Assembly (NCBI GenBank): GCA_025964675.1
Contig: JAOPYI010000158.1
Span: forward strand, 1 to 64,000
Length of the DNA: 64,000 nt
Direction: 5' to 3'
Source: Sphaerisporangium sp.
GTDB taxonomy: Bacteria > Actinomycetota > Actinomycetes > Streptosporangiales > Streptosporangiaceae
In this document: one piece after another, positions 16,077 through 25,046 of the stretch
Layout: every line of letters begins with the position of its first letter
Numbering within the stretch: position 1 is the stretch's first letter
The notes under the pieces: generated by a model
Databases searched by the model: none
What the model saw: only the letters and a program-made list of their open reading frames with translations
Told to the model about the DNA's origin: nothing
Position numbers and translations under genes: made by a program

Positions 16077-18137
16077 TCAGACGGTGACGCGGCGCAGACG
16101 GGCCTTCGGGGCCTCCTCGCCCGGGAACACCCGCTTGACGCCGTCGCCAAGGGCGGACTCGATGATACGGATATCCCGGACCAGATGCTCGAGGCCGCTC
16201 GGCTCCAGGGACGCGGCGTGGTCCGAGCCCCACATCGTGCGGTCCAGGGTGATGTGCCGCTCCACGGTGACCGCGCCGAGCGTGACGGCGGCGAGTGAGA
16301 TCTGCAGGCCGCGCTCGTGCCCGGAGTAGCCGACCGGGACGCCGTACCGGTCCTGGAGGCTGATGATCGTGCGAAGGTTGGCCTCCTCCGGCGGCAGCGG
16401 GTAGGTGGAGGTGGCGTGCATCATCACCAGCTTGGAGGTGCCGAGGATCTCCACCGCCCCGTCGATCTCCTCGAGCGTCGACATGCCGGTCGACAGGATG
16501 ATCGGCTTGCCGGTGGCGGCGAGCCGGCGCAGCAGCTCGTGGTCGGTCACGCTCGCCGAGGCGACCTTGTGCGTGACGACGTTCATCTCCTCCAGGAAGT
16601 CGACCGAGGGGATGTCCCAGGGGGAGGCGAACCAGTCGACGCCACGCTCTGCGCAGTATTTCGCGATCTGAGTGTACTCGTCGAGGCCGAACTCCGTCCG
16701 GATCTTGTACTCCATGTAGGTCATCTCGCCCCACGGAGTCTGCCGGATCTGGCCGCGCTGCTCGATCGGCACGCAGATCTCGGGGGTGCGCTTCTGGAAC
16801 TTCACGGCCTGGCATCCCGCGTCGGCGGCGACGTCGATGAGGCGGCGCGCGATGTCGAGGTCGCCGTTGTGGTTGATGCCGATCTCACCGATGACGTACA
16901 CCGGCTGGCCGGGGCCGACCAGAGACTCGCCGATCTTGACGGGGGCGCCCTTGACCCGGAGCGTGGCTCGGGGGCCCGTGGCCGGGGGCTCGGAGTCGAC
17001 GGGCCGGGCGGCGAGCACGCGGTCGCACAGCTCGCGCACGGCTCCCGCGCCGCCCTGGTGGCTGAGCACGATGCGGGCGGCCGCCCGCACGCGGGGGTGG
17101 GCGTCGGGTACGGTGACCGGCCAGCCGACCAGTTCCATGCAGCCGAGGTCGTTGAGGTCGTTGCCGACGTAGGCCACACGGGCAGGGTCGAGGCCCTCGG
17201 TGCTCAGCCAGTCGCGCAGCGCGGTGTGCTTGGAGGCCAGACCCTGCAGCACCGGCACGCCGAGCTTGCGGGCGCGGGCGGCGACGACGGGGTTGCGTTC
17301 GGTGGAAAGGACCAGCAGCCGCACCCCGGACCGCTTGAGCAGGGAGATACCGAGCCCGTCCGAGCGGCTGACGGCCACCATCTCGCGGCCGTCCTGGTCG
17401 ACGTAGACGAGGTCGTCGGTGTGGACGCCGTCGAAGTCGGTGACCACCGCGTCCACGTCGAGCGGGCCGGGCTGGTCCACGAGCGGCGCGAGCGCCCGTA
17501 CGATCTCCAGGTCCTCAGGGGTGTCGACCTCGACGGCGTGGCGGGAGGGCACGGGCTGCACCGCGACGGTGCCGAAGAAGCGGTGCCCGTGCTCGCGCAG
17601 GCCGGCGGTGCGGATGGCGTAGAAGGCCCCGGTCTCGCGGTAGTCCGGCTCGCGGTCCTGGCGCCGGGGACGGTGTGCCGGGTCGTGGTTGACCCCGCTG
17701 ACGCCGCTGTCGCCGGCCGTCCACATGAACTCGTGGGTCTCGAGACCCGAGAACACCACGTCGGCTGTCCCGTCGAGGACCTTGGCGACCGCGGCGTCCA
17801 GGTCGGCCGGGTCGATGAAGGCGCTGGTGCACTGCACCAGGATGACGACCTCGGGATCGGCGTCGAGCTGGTCGAGCGCGTGCAGCAGGGCCGACTCGCT
17901 GGAGGCGGTGGCGCCGCTGAGGTCGGCGGGACGGTCGATGACGCGGGCGCCCGCGGCGGTGGCCGCGGCGGCGATCCCGTCGTGGTCGGTGCTGACGACG
18001 ACCTCATCGATGAGCTGGGCCCCGGCGCACGAGGCCACCGCACGGGCGACCAGGGGCGTGCCGCCCACCTTGGCCAGGTTCTTCAGCGGTACTCCCGCAG
18101 AACCTCCGCGGGCGGGGACGACGGCCAGGACTCGCAA
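16077..18137 (-). CDS. Trifunctional NeuA-HAD phosphatase-NeuB fusion
   Basis: A 686-residue fusion of three enzymes of CMP-nonulosonate synthesis. Residues 1-225: CMP-acylneuraminate cytidylyltransferase (VLAVVPARGGSAGVPLKN). About 230-385: a KdsC/NeuA-type HAD phosphatase (DFDGVHTD near 234, GNDLNDLGCM). About 395-686: a NeuB-type PEP-condensing synthase (YVIGEIGINHNGD, KFQKRTPE, STGMSTLEEID, GYSGHERG). The NeuB part stops at RRVTV and lacks the C-terminal antifreeze-like SAF domain of sialate synthases. An integral phosphatase suggests a 9-phosphate intermediate, as in Kdn synthesis. Start: TTG at 18137, 5 nt after GGGAG. First gene of the minus-strand operon. Confidence 0.9.
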   Translation of the reverse strand: MRVLAVVPARGGSAGVPLKNLAKVGGTPLVARAVASCAGAQLIDEVVVSTDHDGIAAAATAAGARVIDRPADLSGATASSESALLHALDQLDADPEVVILVQCTSAFIDPADLDAAVAKVLDGTADVVFSGLETHEFMWTAGDSGVSGVNHDPAHRPRRQDREPDYRETGAFYAIRTAGLREHGHRFFGTVAVQPVPSRHAVEVDTPEDLEIVRALAPLVDQPGPLDVDAVVTDFDGVHTDDLVYVDQDGREMVAVSRSDGLGISLLKRSGVRLLVLSTERNPVVAARARKLGVPVLQGLASKHTALRDWLSTEGLDPARVAYVGNDLNDLGCMELVGWPVTVPDAHPRVRAAARIVLSHQGGAGAVRELCDRVLAARPVDSEPPATGPRATLRVKGAPVKIGESLVGPGQPVYVIGEIGINHNGDLDIARRLIDVAADAGCQAVKFQKRTPEICVPIEQRGQIRQTPWGEMTYMEYKIRTEFGLDEYTQIAKYCAERGVDWFASPWDIPSVDFLEEMNVVTHKVASASVTDHELLRRLAATGKPIILSTGMSTLEEIDGAVEILGTSKLVMMHATSTYPLPPEEANLRTIISLQDRYGVPVGYSGHERGLQISLAAVTLGAVTVERHITLDRTMWGSDHAASLEPSGLEHLVRDIRIIESALGDGVKRVFPGEEAPKARLRRVTV

Positions 18138-18284
18138 AATGACTCCCTGATATGCGCGTAGCGAGCGGTCGCCGGCTGCGACACGCTCGTAAGGTGTCAA
18201 GCACGCTAACCACCCGCACTGTCCCTAAAGGGGAGCCTGAGCTGAACGCCCAGCGTCGCTCCTGTTAATTCTTGGAGGCGACGG

Positions 18285-19640
18285 TCATTCGATCATCGGC
18301 AGCCGCAGGACGAACCTGGTGCCCTCCGGGACGTCCTCCACGTGCAGCGTTCCACCGTGCGCGATGGCGACATCGCGCGCGATGGCCAGCCCGAGACCCG
18401 TCCCTCCCTTGTCCCTGCTGCGGGACTCGTCGAGCCGGGCGAAGCGGTGGAAGACGCGGTCCCGGTCCTTCTCCGCGATGCGGTCGCCGTCGTTGGTGAC
18501 GGCGAGCACGGCCGTGCCCCGGGAGCTGCCGACCTCGACCTTGATAATGCTCGCGGCGTGGCGCAGGGCGTTGTCCACCAGGTTGTCGATCACCCTGTAG
18601 AGCTGTGTGCGCACGCCCAGCACGGTCACGTCCGCCTGGAGTTCCATGTCGATGGTGATCCGCCCGTGCCGGCGCCGGACATCCTCGGCCGCGAGCTGTC
18701 CTAGGTCCACGCTCTCCTGCACCGTGGGCCCGCTCGACCCCAGCCTGGCCATGAACAGCAGGTCGGTCACGATGGCCTCCAGCCGGTCGGTGTCGCGCAG
18801 CGCGCCGTTCACCAGGGTCCCGAGCTCGGTGTGCTCGGGATGCAGCCGTGCCTCCTCCAGCTGCGCGCGCAGCCCCGCGATCGGGGTGCGCAGCTCATGG
18901 GACGCGTCCGCGGCGAACCGGCGCTGCTGCTCGACCGAGTGCTCGAGGCGGGCGAGGGTGCTGTTGACGGTCCTCGCCAGGTTGGAGATCTCGTCTTCGC
19001 CTGGCGGCTCCTGGACCCGCCGCGAGAGGTCGCTCGCGGTGATGTGGGCGAGCTCGGCCTGGATGTTGTCGACGGTCCGCAGCCCGCGGTCGGCCGCCTT
19101 CCAGGCGGTCCAGCCGACCAGGGCGGCGAGGGCCGCGATCTGGAGGCCGATGGCCAGGTCGAGGAAGCGGGTGGACAGCACGCCGGGAGTGGGCTTCGCG
19201 GCGTACACGACGGGCGAGCCGGGCGTGTTGCCGGTCAGGGCCACCGTCACATAGAAGCAGCCGGCGGGCGAGCGGGTGCAGATCTTGAAGTCCATGAGGC
19301 GGTTCGGGAAGCCGGGCCGCACGTCACTGAGCGGCGGCAGCCGCTGGGCGCCGGTGCTGGACGCGAGGACGCGGCCGTCGGCCCCGGTGAGCTGGATGAC
19401 CTTCACGCCGTTCGCGCCGGAGGCGATGGGGTTGCGCAGGGTGGAGTCCTGGTAGGCCACGACGACCTGGGAGGCGGCCTCCCTGGTGTCGTGCCAGATG
19501 GAGGTGGCGACCACGTCCCTGATGACCATGTCGGCCGCGATCCCGAGGGGGATCAGGAAGAGGCTCGCAAGCACGAGGGCGAGAAGCGTGACCTGCCCCC
19601 GGATCGATCGAGGCCACACGACGGCCCATGGGAGGGACAT
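18285..19640 (-). CDS. Sensor histidine kinase
   Basis: A 451-residue membrane kinase: transmembrane helix near residues 15-37, an extracellular sensing part of about 110 residues containing two Cys (KICTRSPAGCFYV), a second helix near 160-180, HAMP, then the H box FAADASHELRTPIAGLRAQL and the N and G boxes (NLVDNALRHA, GGTGLGLAIARDVA). It would phosphorylate a response regulator, but none is encoded in the neighbouring genes, so it is an orphan within the window. ATG at 19640 preferred; a TTG two codons earlier is possible. It lies beside the wall-polymer locus, which hints at envelope sensing, but that is only proximity. Confidence 0.9.
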   Translation of the reverse strand: MSLPWAVVWPRSIRGQVTLLALVLASLFLIPLGIAADMVIRDVVATSIWHDTREAASQVVVAYQDSTLRNPIASGANGVKVIQLTGADGRVLASSTGAQRLPPLSDVRPGFPNRLMDFKICTRSPAGCFYVTVALTGNTPGSPVVYAAKPTPGVLSTRFLDLAIGLQIAALAALVGWTAWKAADRGLRTVDNIQAELAHITASDLSRRVQEPPGEDEISNLARTVNSTLARLEHSVEQQRRFAADASHELRTPIAGLRAQLEEARLHPEHTELGTLVNGALRDTDRLEAIVTDLLFMARLGSSGPTVQESVDLGQLAAEDVRRRHGRITIDMELQADVTVLGVRTQLYRVIDNLVDNALRHAASIIKVEVGSSRGTAVLAVTNDGDRIAEKDRDRVFHRFARLDESRSRDKGGTGLGLAIARDVAIAHGGTLHVEDVPEGTRFVLRLPMIE

Positions 19641-19870
19641 TGGCAAAGGCTACTCGCGGGGAGATCCGCCAAGATCCGCGAGCCGGGAAAGAGGTCGCCA
19701 AGGGATGGCAAACTCCCCGGGCGCGGCCCCGGATGGAGCGCCGGATTCCGCCTACCGTCCGGCGTGCCGGATCACCGGATCCGGCCGCTGGCAGGTTGGG
19801 GTCTCCCGGTTGGGACCCCCGGCCGCTACCGTGAGCGAACAGCGATCTTTTTGACACTGAGTGTGGGGTT

Positions 19871-21241
19871 ATGGCGCCGTACTTCTGGCGAGTGGGTCTG
19901 TCGTTGCCGCTATTTTTCCTGCTGCTCGCGGTTCCGGCGGCGGCCGTGCCCGAGGGCGCCGCACAGACGGCGCGGGAACGGACGGGTGCCCTCGCGGGCC
20001 GGGCCGGGCCACTGCCGGCACGAGTGGGACCCCCCTTGGAACGCTCCCGCGCCTCAGGCAGGGTGTTCTACGTCGACGGCCGGAGGGGTGACGACGACGC
20101 GCCGGGCACCGGTCCCGGCAAGGCGTGGCGCTCGCTCGGCAGGGCCGGCGACGCCCGCCTGCGCCCCGGGGACACGCTGTTGTTCAGGCGGGACGGCAGG
20201 TGGAAGGGCACGCTGACGCTCGCGGGCAAGGGCACGGCCGCGCGGCACATCACGGTCGGCGCGTACGGCGAGGGCGACCGGCCGGAGATCAGCGGGAGGG
20301 ATGGCGACTGCGTGGTCGTCAAGGGGTCCTACTGGCGGATCTCCGACCTTCGCGCCAGTGACTGCGGGTGGGCGGGCTTCCGGATCGACGGCCGCCACAA
20401 CGACCTGTGGGACGTGTACGCCGACCGGAACGTGGCGGGTGTGTGGCTGACGGAAAAGGGCGGGCACAACGTCATCCGCAACAGCCGGATCATCGGCAAC
20501 GACCGGATGAGCGTGAACGACAGCGAGCCGGACAACGACTCCGGCGCCTTCGGCGTGCTGCTGAACGGCGACGACAACCAGGTCGTCGGAAACCTGATCA
20601 CCGGAAGCTACGCGCCCAGCCAGGACTACGTGACCGACGGCGCGGCCGTGGAGGTCTACGACGGCGACCGCAACCTCGTCGCGCACAACGTCGCCCGCGA
20701 CAACGAGACCTTCACCGAACTCGGCCACCAGCCCGGCGGGACCGCCCGAGGCAACCTGTTCGCCAACAACGTGGTGACCTCGTCCCGCAAGCGGGGATCG
20801 TTCCTCATCACCCGGGGCTCCGGGCACGCCGTGGGGCCGGTGGCCGGCACCGTGGCCGTCAACAACTCGGTGTACCTTCCGGCGAGGAAGACCATCGGCT
20901 TCTCCTGCGCCGACGGCTGCTCCAAGAAGATCCTCGCGCTGCGCAACAACGCCATAAAGGTCGGCGGCACCATCGGCTTCGAGGACGGCTCCGGCATCGA
21001 CGACGCGGGCGGCGTCTACGACGGCGGGCTTGACCACTTCAAGCCCGGCCACCGCTCCATCCGGGAGGACCCGAGGTTCGTAAGCGGCCGTGACCTGCGG
21101 CTGCGCGCCGGCTCACCCGCGATCGGCCAGGGGGTGGCGCTCGGCCCGTCCTGGTACGGTGGGGCGGCCATGGCCTATGACGCGTCGGGACGCCCCATCC
21201 GCCGGTCCAAGAACCCGGACGCGGGCGCCTATCAATACTGA
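19871..21241 (+). CDS. Secreted right-handed parallel beta-helix protein
   Basis: 456 residues with a signal peptide (hydrophobic core LSLPLFFLLLAVPAAA, about residues 9-25) and then a long series of short strands with Asn ladders (NVIRNSRIIGNDRM, NQVVGNLITGSY, NLVAHNVARDNE), the signature of parallel beta-helix folds seen in pectate lyases, NosD/CASH proteins and other polysaccharide-acting enzymes. It begins with the FYVDGRRGDDDAPGTGPGKAW motif common in such proteins. Probably binds or cleaves a polysaccharide outside the cell; no catalytic triad can be assigned. Single-gene unit. Confidence 0.82.
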   Translation: MAPYFWRVGLSLPLFFLLLAVPAAAVPEGAAQTARERTGALAGRAGPLPARVGPPLERSRASGRVFYVDGRRGDDDAPGTGPGKAWRSLGRAGDARLRPGDTLLFRRDGRWKGTLTLAGKGTAARHITVGAYGEGDRPEISGRDGDCVVVKGSYWRISDLRASDCGWAGFRIDGRHNDLWDVYADRNVAGVWLTEKGGHNVIRNSRIIGNDRMSVNDSEPDNDSGAFGVLLNGDDNQVVGNLITGSYAPSQDYVTDGAAVEVYDGDRNLVAHNVARDNETFTELGHQPGGTARGNLFANNVVTSSRKRGSFLITRGSGHAVGPVAGTVAVNNSVYLPARKTIGFSCADGCSKKILALRNNAIKVGGTIGFEDGSGIDDAGGVYDGGLDHFKPGHRSIREDPRFVSGRDLRLRAGSPAIGQGVALGPSWYGGAAMAYDASGRPIRRSKNPDAGAYQY

Positions 21242-21242
21242 A

Positions 21243-21270
21243 TAGGACTTATTTAGGACATATCTTAGGA
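21243..21270. repeat. Three helically phased TAGGA repeats
   Basis: TAGGA occurs at 21243, 21254 and 21266, 11 and 12 bp apart, in an AT-rich patch between the beta-helix gene and the ACT-domain gene. Such spacing puts the copies on one face of the helix and could be a regulator site; there is no independent support. Confidence 0.35.
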
Positions 21271-21377
21271 ACATCCGCGAAACCTACATCCACCAGTCTG
21301 TGTGGCGTGGTGCAGTAGATGAAAGAAACAGGAGGTCGGCCCGTACGCGTGGTTCGGCTGCATATAAAGGGGTGGTG

Positions 21378-22010
21378 GTGACGGTGCTTCGGGTACGGGT
21401 TTCGCTTCCCGATCGACCGGGCGTGCTGGGTCAGGTGGCCCGGGCCTTCGGGGTCCTCGGCGCGGACATCCTCCAGGTCACCGTTCTGGAGCGGGAGGGC
21501 GGCCGGGCGGTGGACGACTTCACCCTGTCCTGGCCAGGTGGGTTCGCCGCCGAGGAACTGCGCGAGCGCCTCTCCGTCGTGCCCGGGGTGCGCATCGAGG
21601 GCGTGTGGCCGACCCGGGAGGCGCCGGGCACCAGCCCCGACTACGACCTGCTCGGCCATGTGGTGGCCGACTCCGACCGTGCCTTCGTCACGCTGGTCGA
21701 CGCGGCGCCCGACCTCGTGAGCGCCGAGTGGGCGGTCGCCCTCGACTCCGACACCGGTGTCGTCGTGCACGGGAGCTGGCAGGCGCCGGGCGTCGACGAG
21801 ATGCCCGACCTCACGCCCCTGCGCCCCTCGGCGTTCAGTGAGGGGCCGTTGCACCTGCTCAGCCTGCCGGTGAAGGTCGCCGGCCTGCACCTGGTCGTGG
21901 CGCGCACGGACGGGCCCGCCTTCCACCAGGTGGAGCTGGACAAGGTCGTGCGGGTGGTGGAGATCGTCTCGCTGCTCGCCGGCTCGATGGCGGACCGCAC
22001 GGTCGCCTGA
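21378..22010 (+). CDS. ACT-domain regulatory protein
   Basis: A 210-residue protein that begins with an ACT domain (LRVRVSLPDRPGVLGQVARA, residues 3-22, then LGADILQVTVLE). ACT domains bind amino acids or other small ligands to control enzymes or transcription. The remainder has no recognisable catalytic motif; homologues are annotated only as ACT-domain proteins. Three GTG codons in a row (21372-21380) are possible starts; the last has the best spacing to AAAGGGG. Its partner is unknown. Confidence 0.8.
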   Translation: MTVLRVRVSLPDRPGVLGQVARAFGVLGADILQVTVLEREGGRAVDDFTLSWPGGFAAEELRERLSVVPGVRIEGVWPTREAPGTSPDYDLLGHVVADSDRAFVTLVDAAPDLVSAEWAVALDSDTGVVVHGSWQAPGVDEMPDLTPLRPSAFSEGPLHLLSLPVKVAGLHLVVARTDGPAFHQVELDKVVRVVEIVSLLAGSMADRTVA

Positions 22011-22026
22011 CCCGGGTCCGCCGGGT

Positions 22027-23325
22027 CTAGCGGCGGGGCGGGTCGATCCGGTTCCCCTCCAGGGTGAACAGCATGAGCCTGCTGAGGTCGACGGCGACGC
22101 GGCCGTGCTCCCCGGAGCGCCATACCGGCCGCGAGCCGAGCCGTACGACCAGGTCTGTCCGGCGGTGGTGACCGCTGATGAAGGGCGAGGCGGGCTGCTC
22201 CTCGGCCTCCTCCTCGCCGCCGGAGATCAGGCGCCGCATCATCGACCGCACCTTGCCACCGGTGCCGCCCGGCGCGTGCCCGTTGCCGCCCGCGTGCCCG
22301 TCGGCCACCAGGGTCGGCGCCGGCTCCGGGGCGACCACCGCGGGGATGCCGACCTCCAGGTACGCGAGCCATTCGTGGCCGTGGTACTCCAGCGTTCTCA
22401 CCCTGCCGCTGAAGTGGGGGCCGTCGACGCCGTCGGGGATGGGCGTAAGCCCGTCGGGGCGGATCCCGACGATGATCTGGCTGCCGGTGTGCTGTGAGAC
22501 GGCGTACGCGCGGGGATCGGTCCAGGGCATCGTGATCTGGTGGAGGCCGAAGTCCAGCATGATGTACTGGTTCTGCGGGGTCCGCACCGTCGCCGACAGC
22601 AGGTTGAGCTGCTGCGAGCTGAGGAACGCCGCGACGAAGGCCGTGGCCGGGTCGTTGTAGATCTGCCCGGGGGTCCCCACGTCCTGCAGGATGCCGCGGT
22701 TCATGATGGCGATCCGGTCGGCCAGCGTGAGCGCCTCGATCTGGTCGTGCGTGACGTAGATCGTGGTCACGCCCAGCGCGCGGACCAGTGACGAGATCTC
22801 CATGCGTAACTCGGTGCGCATGCCCGCGTCGAGGTTCGACAGCGGCTCGTCCATGAGGAAGAGCGACGGCTGCCTGACGATGGCCCGGCCCATCGCGACG
22901 CGCTGCCGCTGGCCGCCGGAGAGCGTTCCAGGGCGACGGTCAAGGGTCTCGTCGATGTGCAGCGCGCGGGAGAGCTCGAGGACGCGTTCCCTCACCATGG
23001 CCGGGTCGACCTTGGCGATCTCAAGCGGGAAGGAAAGGTTGCCCCGGACGGTCCGGTGAGGATAGAGGGCGCCGTTCTGGAAGACCATCGCGACGTCGCG
23101 GTCGCGGGGGGCGAGGTCGTTGGCGATGCGCCCGTCGAGGTAGAGGTCGCCTGAGGTGATCTCCTCGAGTCCCGCGATCATGCGCAGCAGGGTGGACTTT
23201 CCGCATCCGGACGGGCCGAGCAGGACGAGCAGTTCGCCCTCTTCCGCTCGCAGGCTCATGCGATCGACCGCGAGATGCCCCCCGGGGTACACCTTTGTCA
23301 CGCTGTCGAGAACGACGGTACTCAT
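22027..23325 (-). CDS. Sugar ABC transporter ATPase (MsiK/MalK type)
   Basis: A 432-residue ATPase with Walker A GPSGCGKST, Q loop MVFQNGALYPH, signature LSGGQRQRVA, Walker B SLFLMDEP and the H loop VTHDQ, then a TOBE/OB regulatory domain. It would power the divergently transcribed maltose-type permeases and possibly the cellobiose permeases, which have no ATPase of their own. The C-terminal part holds an unusual Gly/His- and Glu-rich insert (about residues 330-385, with GHAGGNGHAPGG and GGEEEAEEQ). ATG at 23325 preferred; a GTG two codons upstream lies closer to GGGAGGA. Confidence 0.92.
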   Translation of the reverse strand: MSTVVLDSVTKVYPGGHLAVDRMSLRAEEGELLVLLGPSGCGKSTLLRMIAGLEEITSGDLYLDGRIANDLAPRDRDVAMVFQNGALYPHRTVRGNLSFPLEIAKVDPAMVRERVLELSRALHIDETLDRRPGTLSGGQRQRVAMGRAIVRQPSLFLMDEPLSNLDAGMRTELRMEISSLVRALGVTTIYVTHDQIEALTLADRIAIMNRGILQDVGTPGQIYNDPATAFVAAFLSSQQLNLLSATVRTPQNQYIMLDFGLHQITMPWTDPRAYAVSQHTGSQIIVGIRPDGLTPIPDGVDGPHFSGRVRTLEYHGHEWLAYLEVGIPAVVAPEPAPTLVADGHAGGNGHAPGGTGGKVRSMMRRLISGGEEEAEEQPASPFISGHHRRTDLVVRLGSRPVWRSGEHGRVAVDLSRLMLFTLEGNRIDPPRR

Positions 23326-23331
23326 CGTCAC

Positions 23332-23744
23332 TCGTTCCTCCCGGGCATCAAGACCCGGATTCCCAGCCGTCATTGTGATTGATGAGGTAGTACATCGCGT
23401 CCCGGGCCACCGTGTCCATACATAGGGTGAGAAATCGCTCATCCGCTGGTTACTTGACCGTTGCCTGTCTGTCGACGTCAGGACAGGTGCAAAAGGTCGG
23501 TGCGCGTGGGCCTCGCGTGCACCTGTTTGCCGCGATGCGGGAATGAGTCGTGGCGTCCGTCCGCGTAGGTAATGCGGATGTAATGACAGGCGTGTCACAA
23601 TTTGCAGAAAGTTTCCGAAAGGTCTTTCATGTCTGTTCACATGGCTGTTACGTTCCGCGTACCCCGGTGATGCGGCTGCCTTCGGGGAGGCGGTCGGCAT
23701 CGGCCGACTCTCTGGGCAATGAAGGTGAGCAAGGAGTGCACACA
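23332..23744. promoter_or_regulatory. Divergent control region of the maltose-type locus
   Basis: A gene-free 413-bp stretch between the ATPase gene (minus) and the binding-protein gene (plus). Near the latter it has three small inverted repeats: TGACA-GGCG-TGTCA (23584-23597), GAAA-G-TTTC (23607-23615) and GAAAG-GT-CTTTC (23617-23628). The last two overlap in TTTGCAGAAAGTTTCCGAAA and are good candidates for the operator of the LacI regulator encoded downstream. Confidence 0.5.
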
Positions 23745-25043
23745 ATGCGGCGAGGCATCTCGGTCGCGGCGACTGCCGCGGCGCTCGCACTGGCGGTCTC
23801 CGCCTGCGGCGGCGAGGACACCACCAACAAGTCGGCCGCCCCGGCCAAGAGCGCCGACGCCGCGGCCGTCTCCGGCGACGTGACCTGGTGGGACACCTCC
23901 GACGCCACCAACGAGGGTCCCGTCTTCCAGGAGCTGATCAAGGACTTCCAGGCGAAGTACCCGAAGATCAAGGTGAACTACGTCAACGTCCCGTTCGCCG
24001 ACGCGCAGAACAAGTTCAAGACCGCCGCGCAGAGCGGCGCGGGCGCCCCCGATGTGCTCCGCGCCGACGTCGGCTGGGTCGCCGAGTTCGCGTCCCTCGG
24101 CTACCTCGCGCCGCTCGACGGCACCCCGGCCCTCGACCAGCCCGGGGACTTCCTCGCGAGCCCGGCGGGCAGCGGCAAGTACGACGGCAAGACGTACGGC
24201 ATTCCGCAGGTCACCGACACCCTGGGCCTGCTGTACAACAAGGAGCTGTTGAAGAAGGCCGGCCACGACGCCCCGCCGAAGACCTTCCAGGAGCTCAAGC
24301 AGTTCGCGCAGGACGTCAAGTCCAAGACCGGCGCCGACGGCCTCGCCCTCAACGTCGACGCCTACTTCCTGCTGCCGTTCATCTACGGCGAGGGCGGCGA
24401 CCTGCTCGACGTCAACACCAAGAAGATCACCGTCGCCTCGCCGCAGTCCGTGGCCGGGATCAAGGTGGTCGAGGACCTCATCAAGTCGGGCGCCGCGCCG
24501 AAGCCCGCGATCCAGGACAGCTACACCAACGCCGAGACCGCCTTCAAGGAGGGCAAGGCCGCGATGATCTTCAACGGCCCGTGGTCGAACACCGACAACC
24601 TCGGCGGCAAGGTGTTCAAGGACAAGCCCGACAACTTCGGCATCGCCCCGGTCCCGTCCGGCTCGGTCAAGGCGGGCGCCCCGACCGGCGGCCACGACTA
24701 CACCGTGTACGCGGGCTCCAAGAGCCTCGACGCGTCGTACCTGTTCGTGAAGTTCATGGACTCCGCCGAGAGCCAGGCCAGGATCGCGGGCAAGCTCGGC
24801 CTCCTGCCGACCCGCCAGTCGGCCTACAGCCTGCCCGACGCGCAGGGCAACGCGATGATCGGCCGCTGGAAGGAGCCCATGGCCGCCGCCGTGGAGCGCC
24901 CGTGGATCCCCGAGGCCGGCCAGCTCTTCCAGCCGCTCGTGGAGGGTTACCAGAAGCTCGCCACCGGCGGCACCACCAGCGAGCCGATGGCCCAGGACGT
25001 GGCCAAGGCATACCAGGGCCTGCTCAAGGGCTGGAGCCTCTGA
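23745..25043 (+). CDS. malE: Maltose-type sugar-binding lipoprotein (MalE-like)
   Basis: A 432-residue solute-binding protein with a lipoprotein signal (MRRGISVAATAAALALAVSA, then Cys 21). The mature part, with VTWWDTSDATNEG and FNGPWSNTD, matches maltose/maltodextrin-binding proteins. It feeds the two permeases directly downstream. The ATG at 23745 has AAGGAG 8 nt upstream. The next gene begins 4 bp after its stop. The alpha-glucosidase and LacI genes downstream argue for maltose or alpha-glucoside uptake. Confidence 0.9.
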   Translation: MRRGISVAATAAALALAVSACGGEDTTNKSAAPAKSADAAAVSGDVTWWDTSDATNEGPVFQELIKDFQAKYPKIKVNYVNVPFADAQNKFKTAAQSGAGAPDVLRADVGWVAEFASLGYLAPLDGTPALDQPGDFLASPAGSGKYDGKTYGIPQVTDTLGLLYNKELLKKAGHDAPPKTFQELKQFAQDVKSKTGADGLALNVDAYFLLPFIYGEGGDLLDVNTKKITVASPQSVAGIKVVEDLIKSGAAPKPAIQDSYTNAETAFKEGKAAMIFNGPWSNTDNLGGKVFKDKPDNFGIAPVPSGSVKAGAPTGGHDYTVYAGSKSLDASYLFVKFMDSAESQARIAGKLGLLPTRQSAYSLPDAQGNAMIGRWKEPMAAAVERPWIPEAGQLFQPLVEGYQKLATGGTTSEPMAQDVAKAYQGLLKGWSL

Positions 25044-25046
25044 CCG

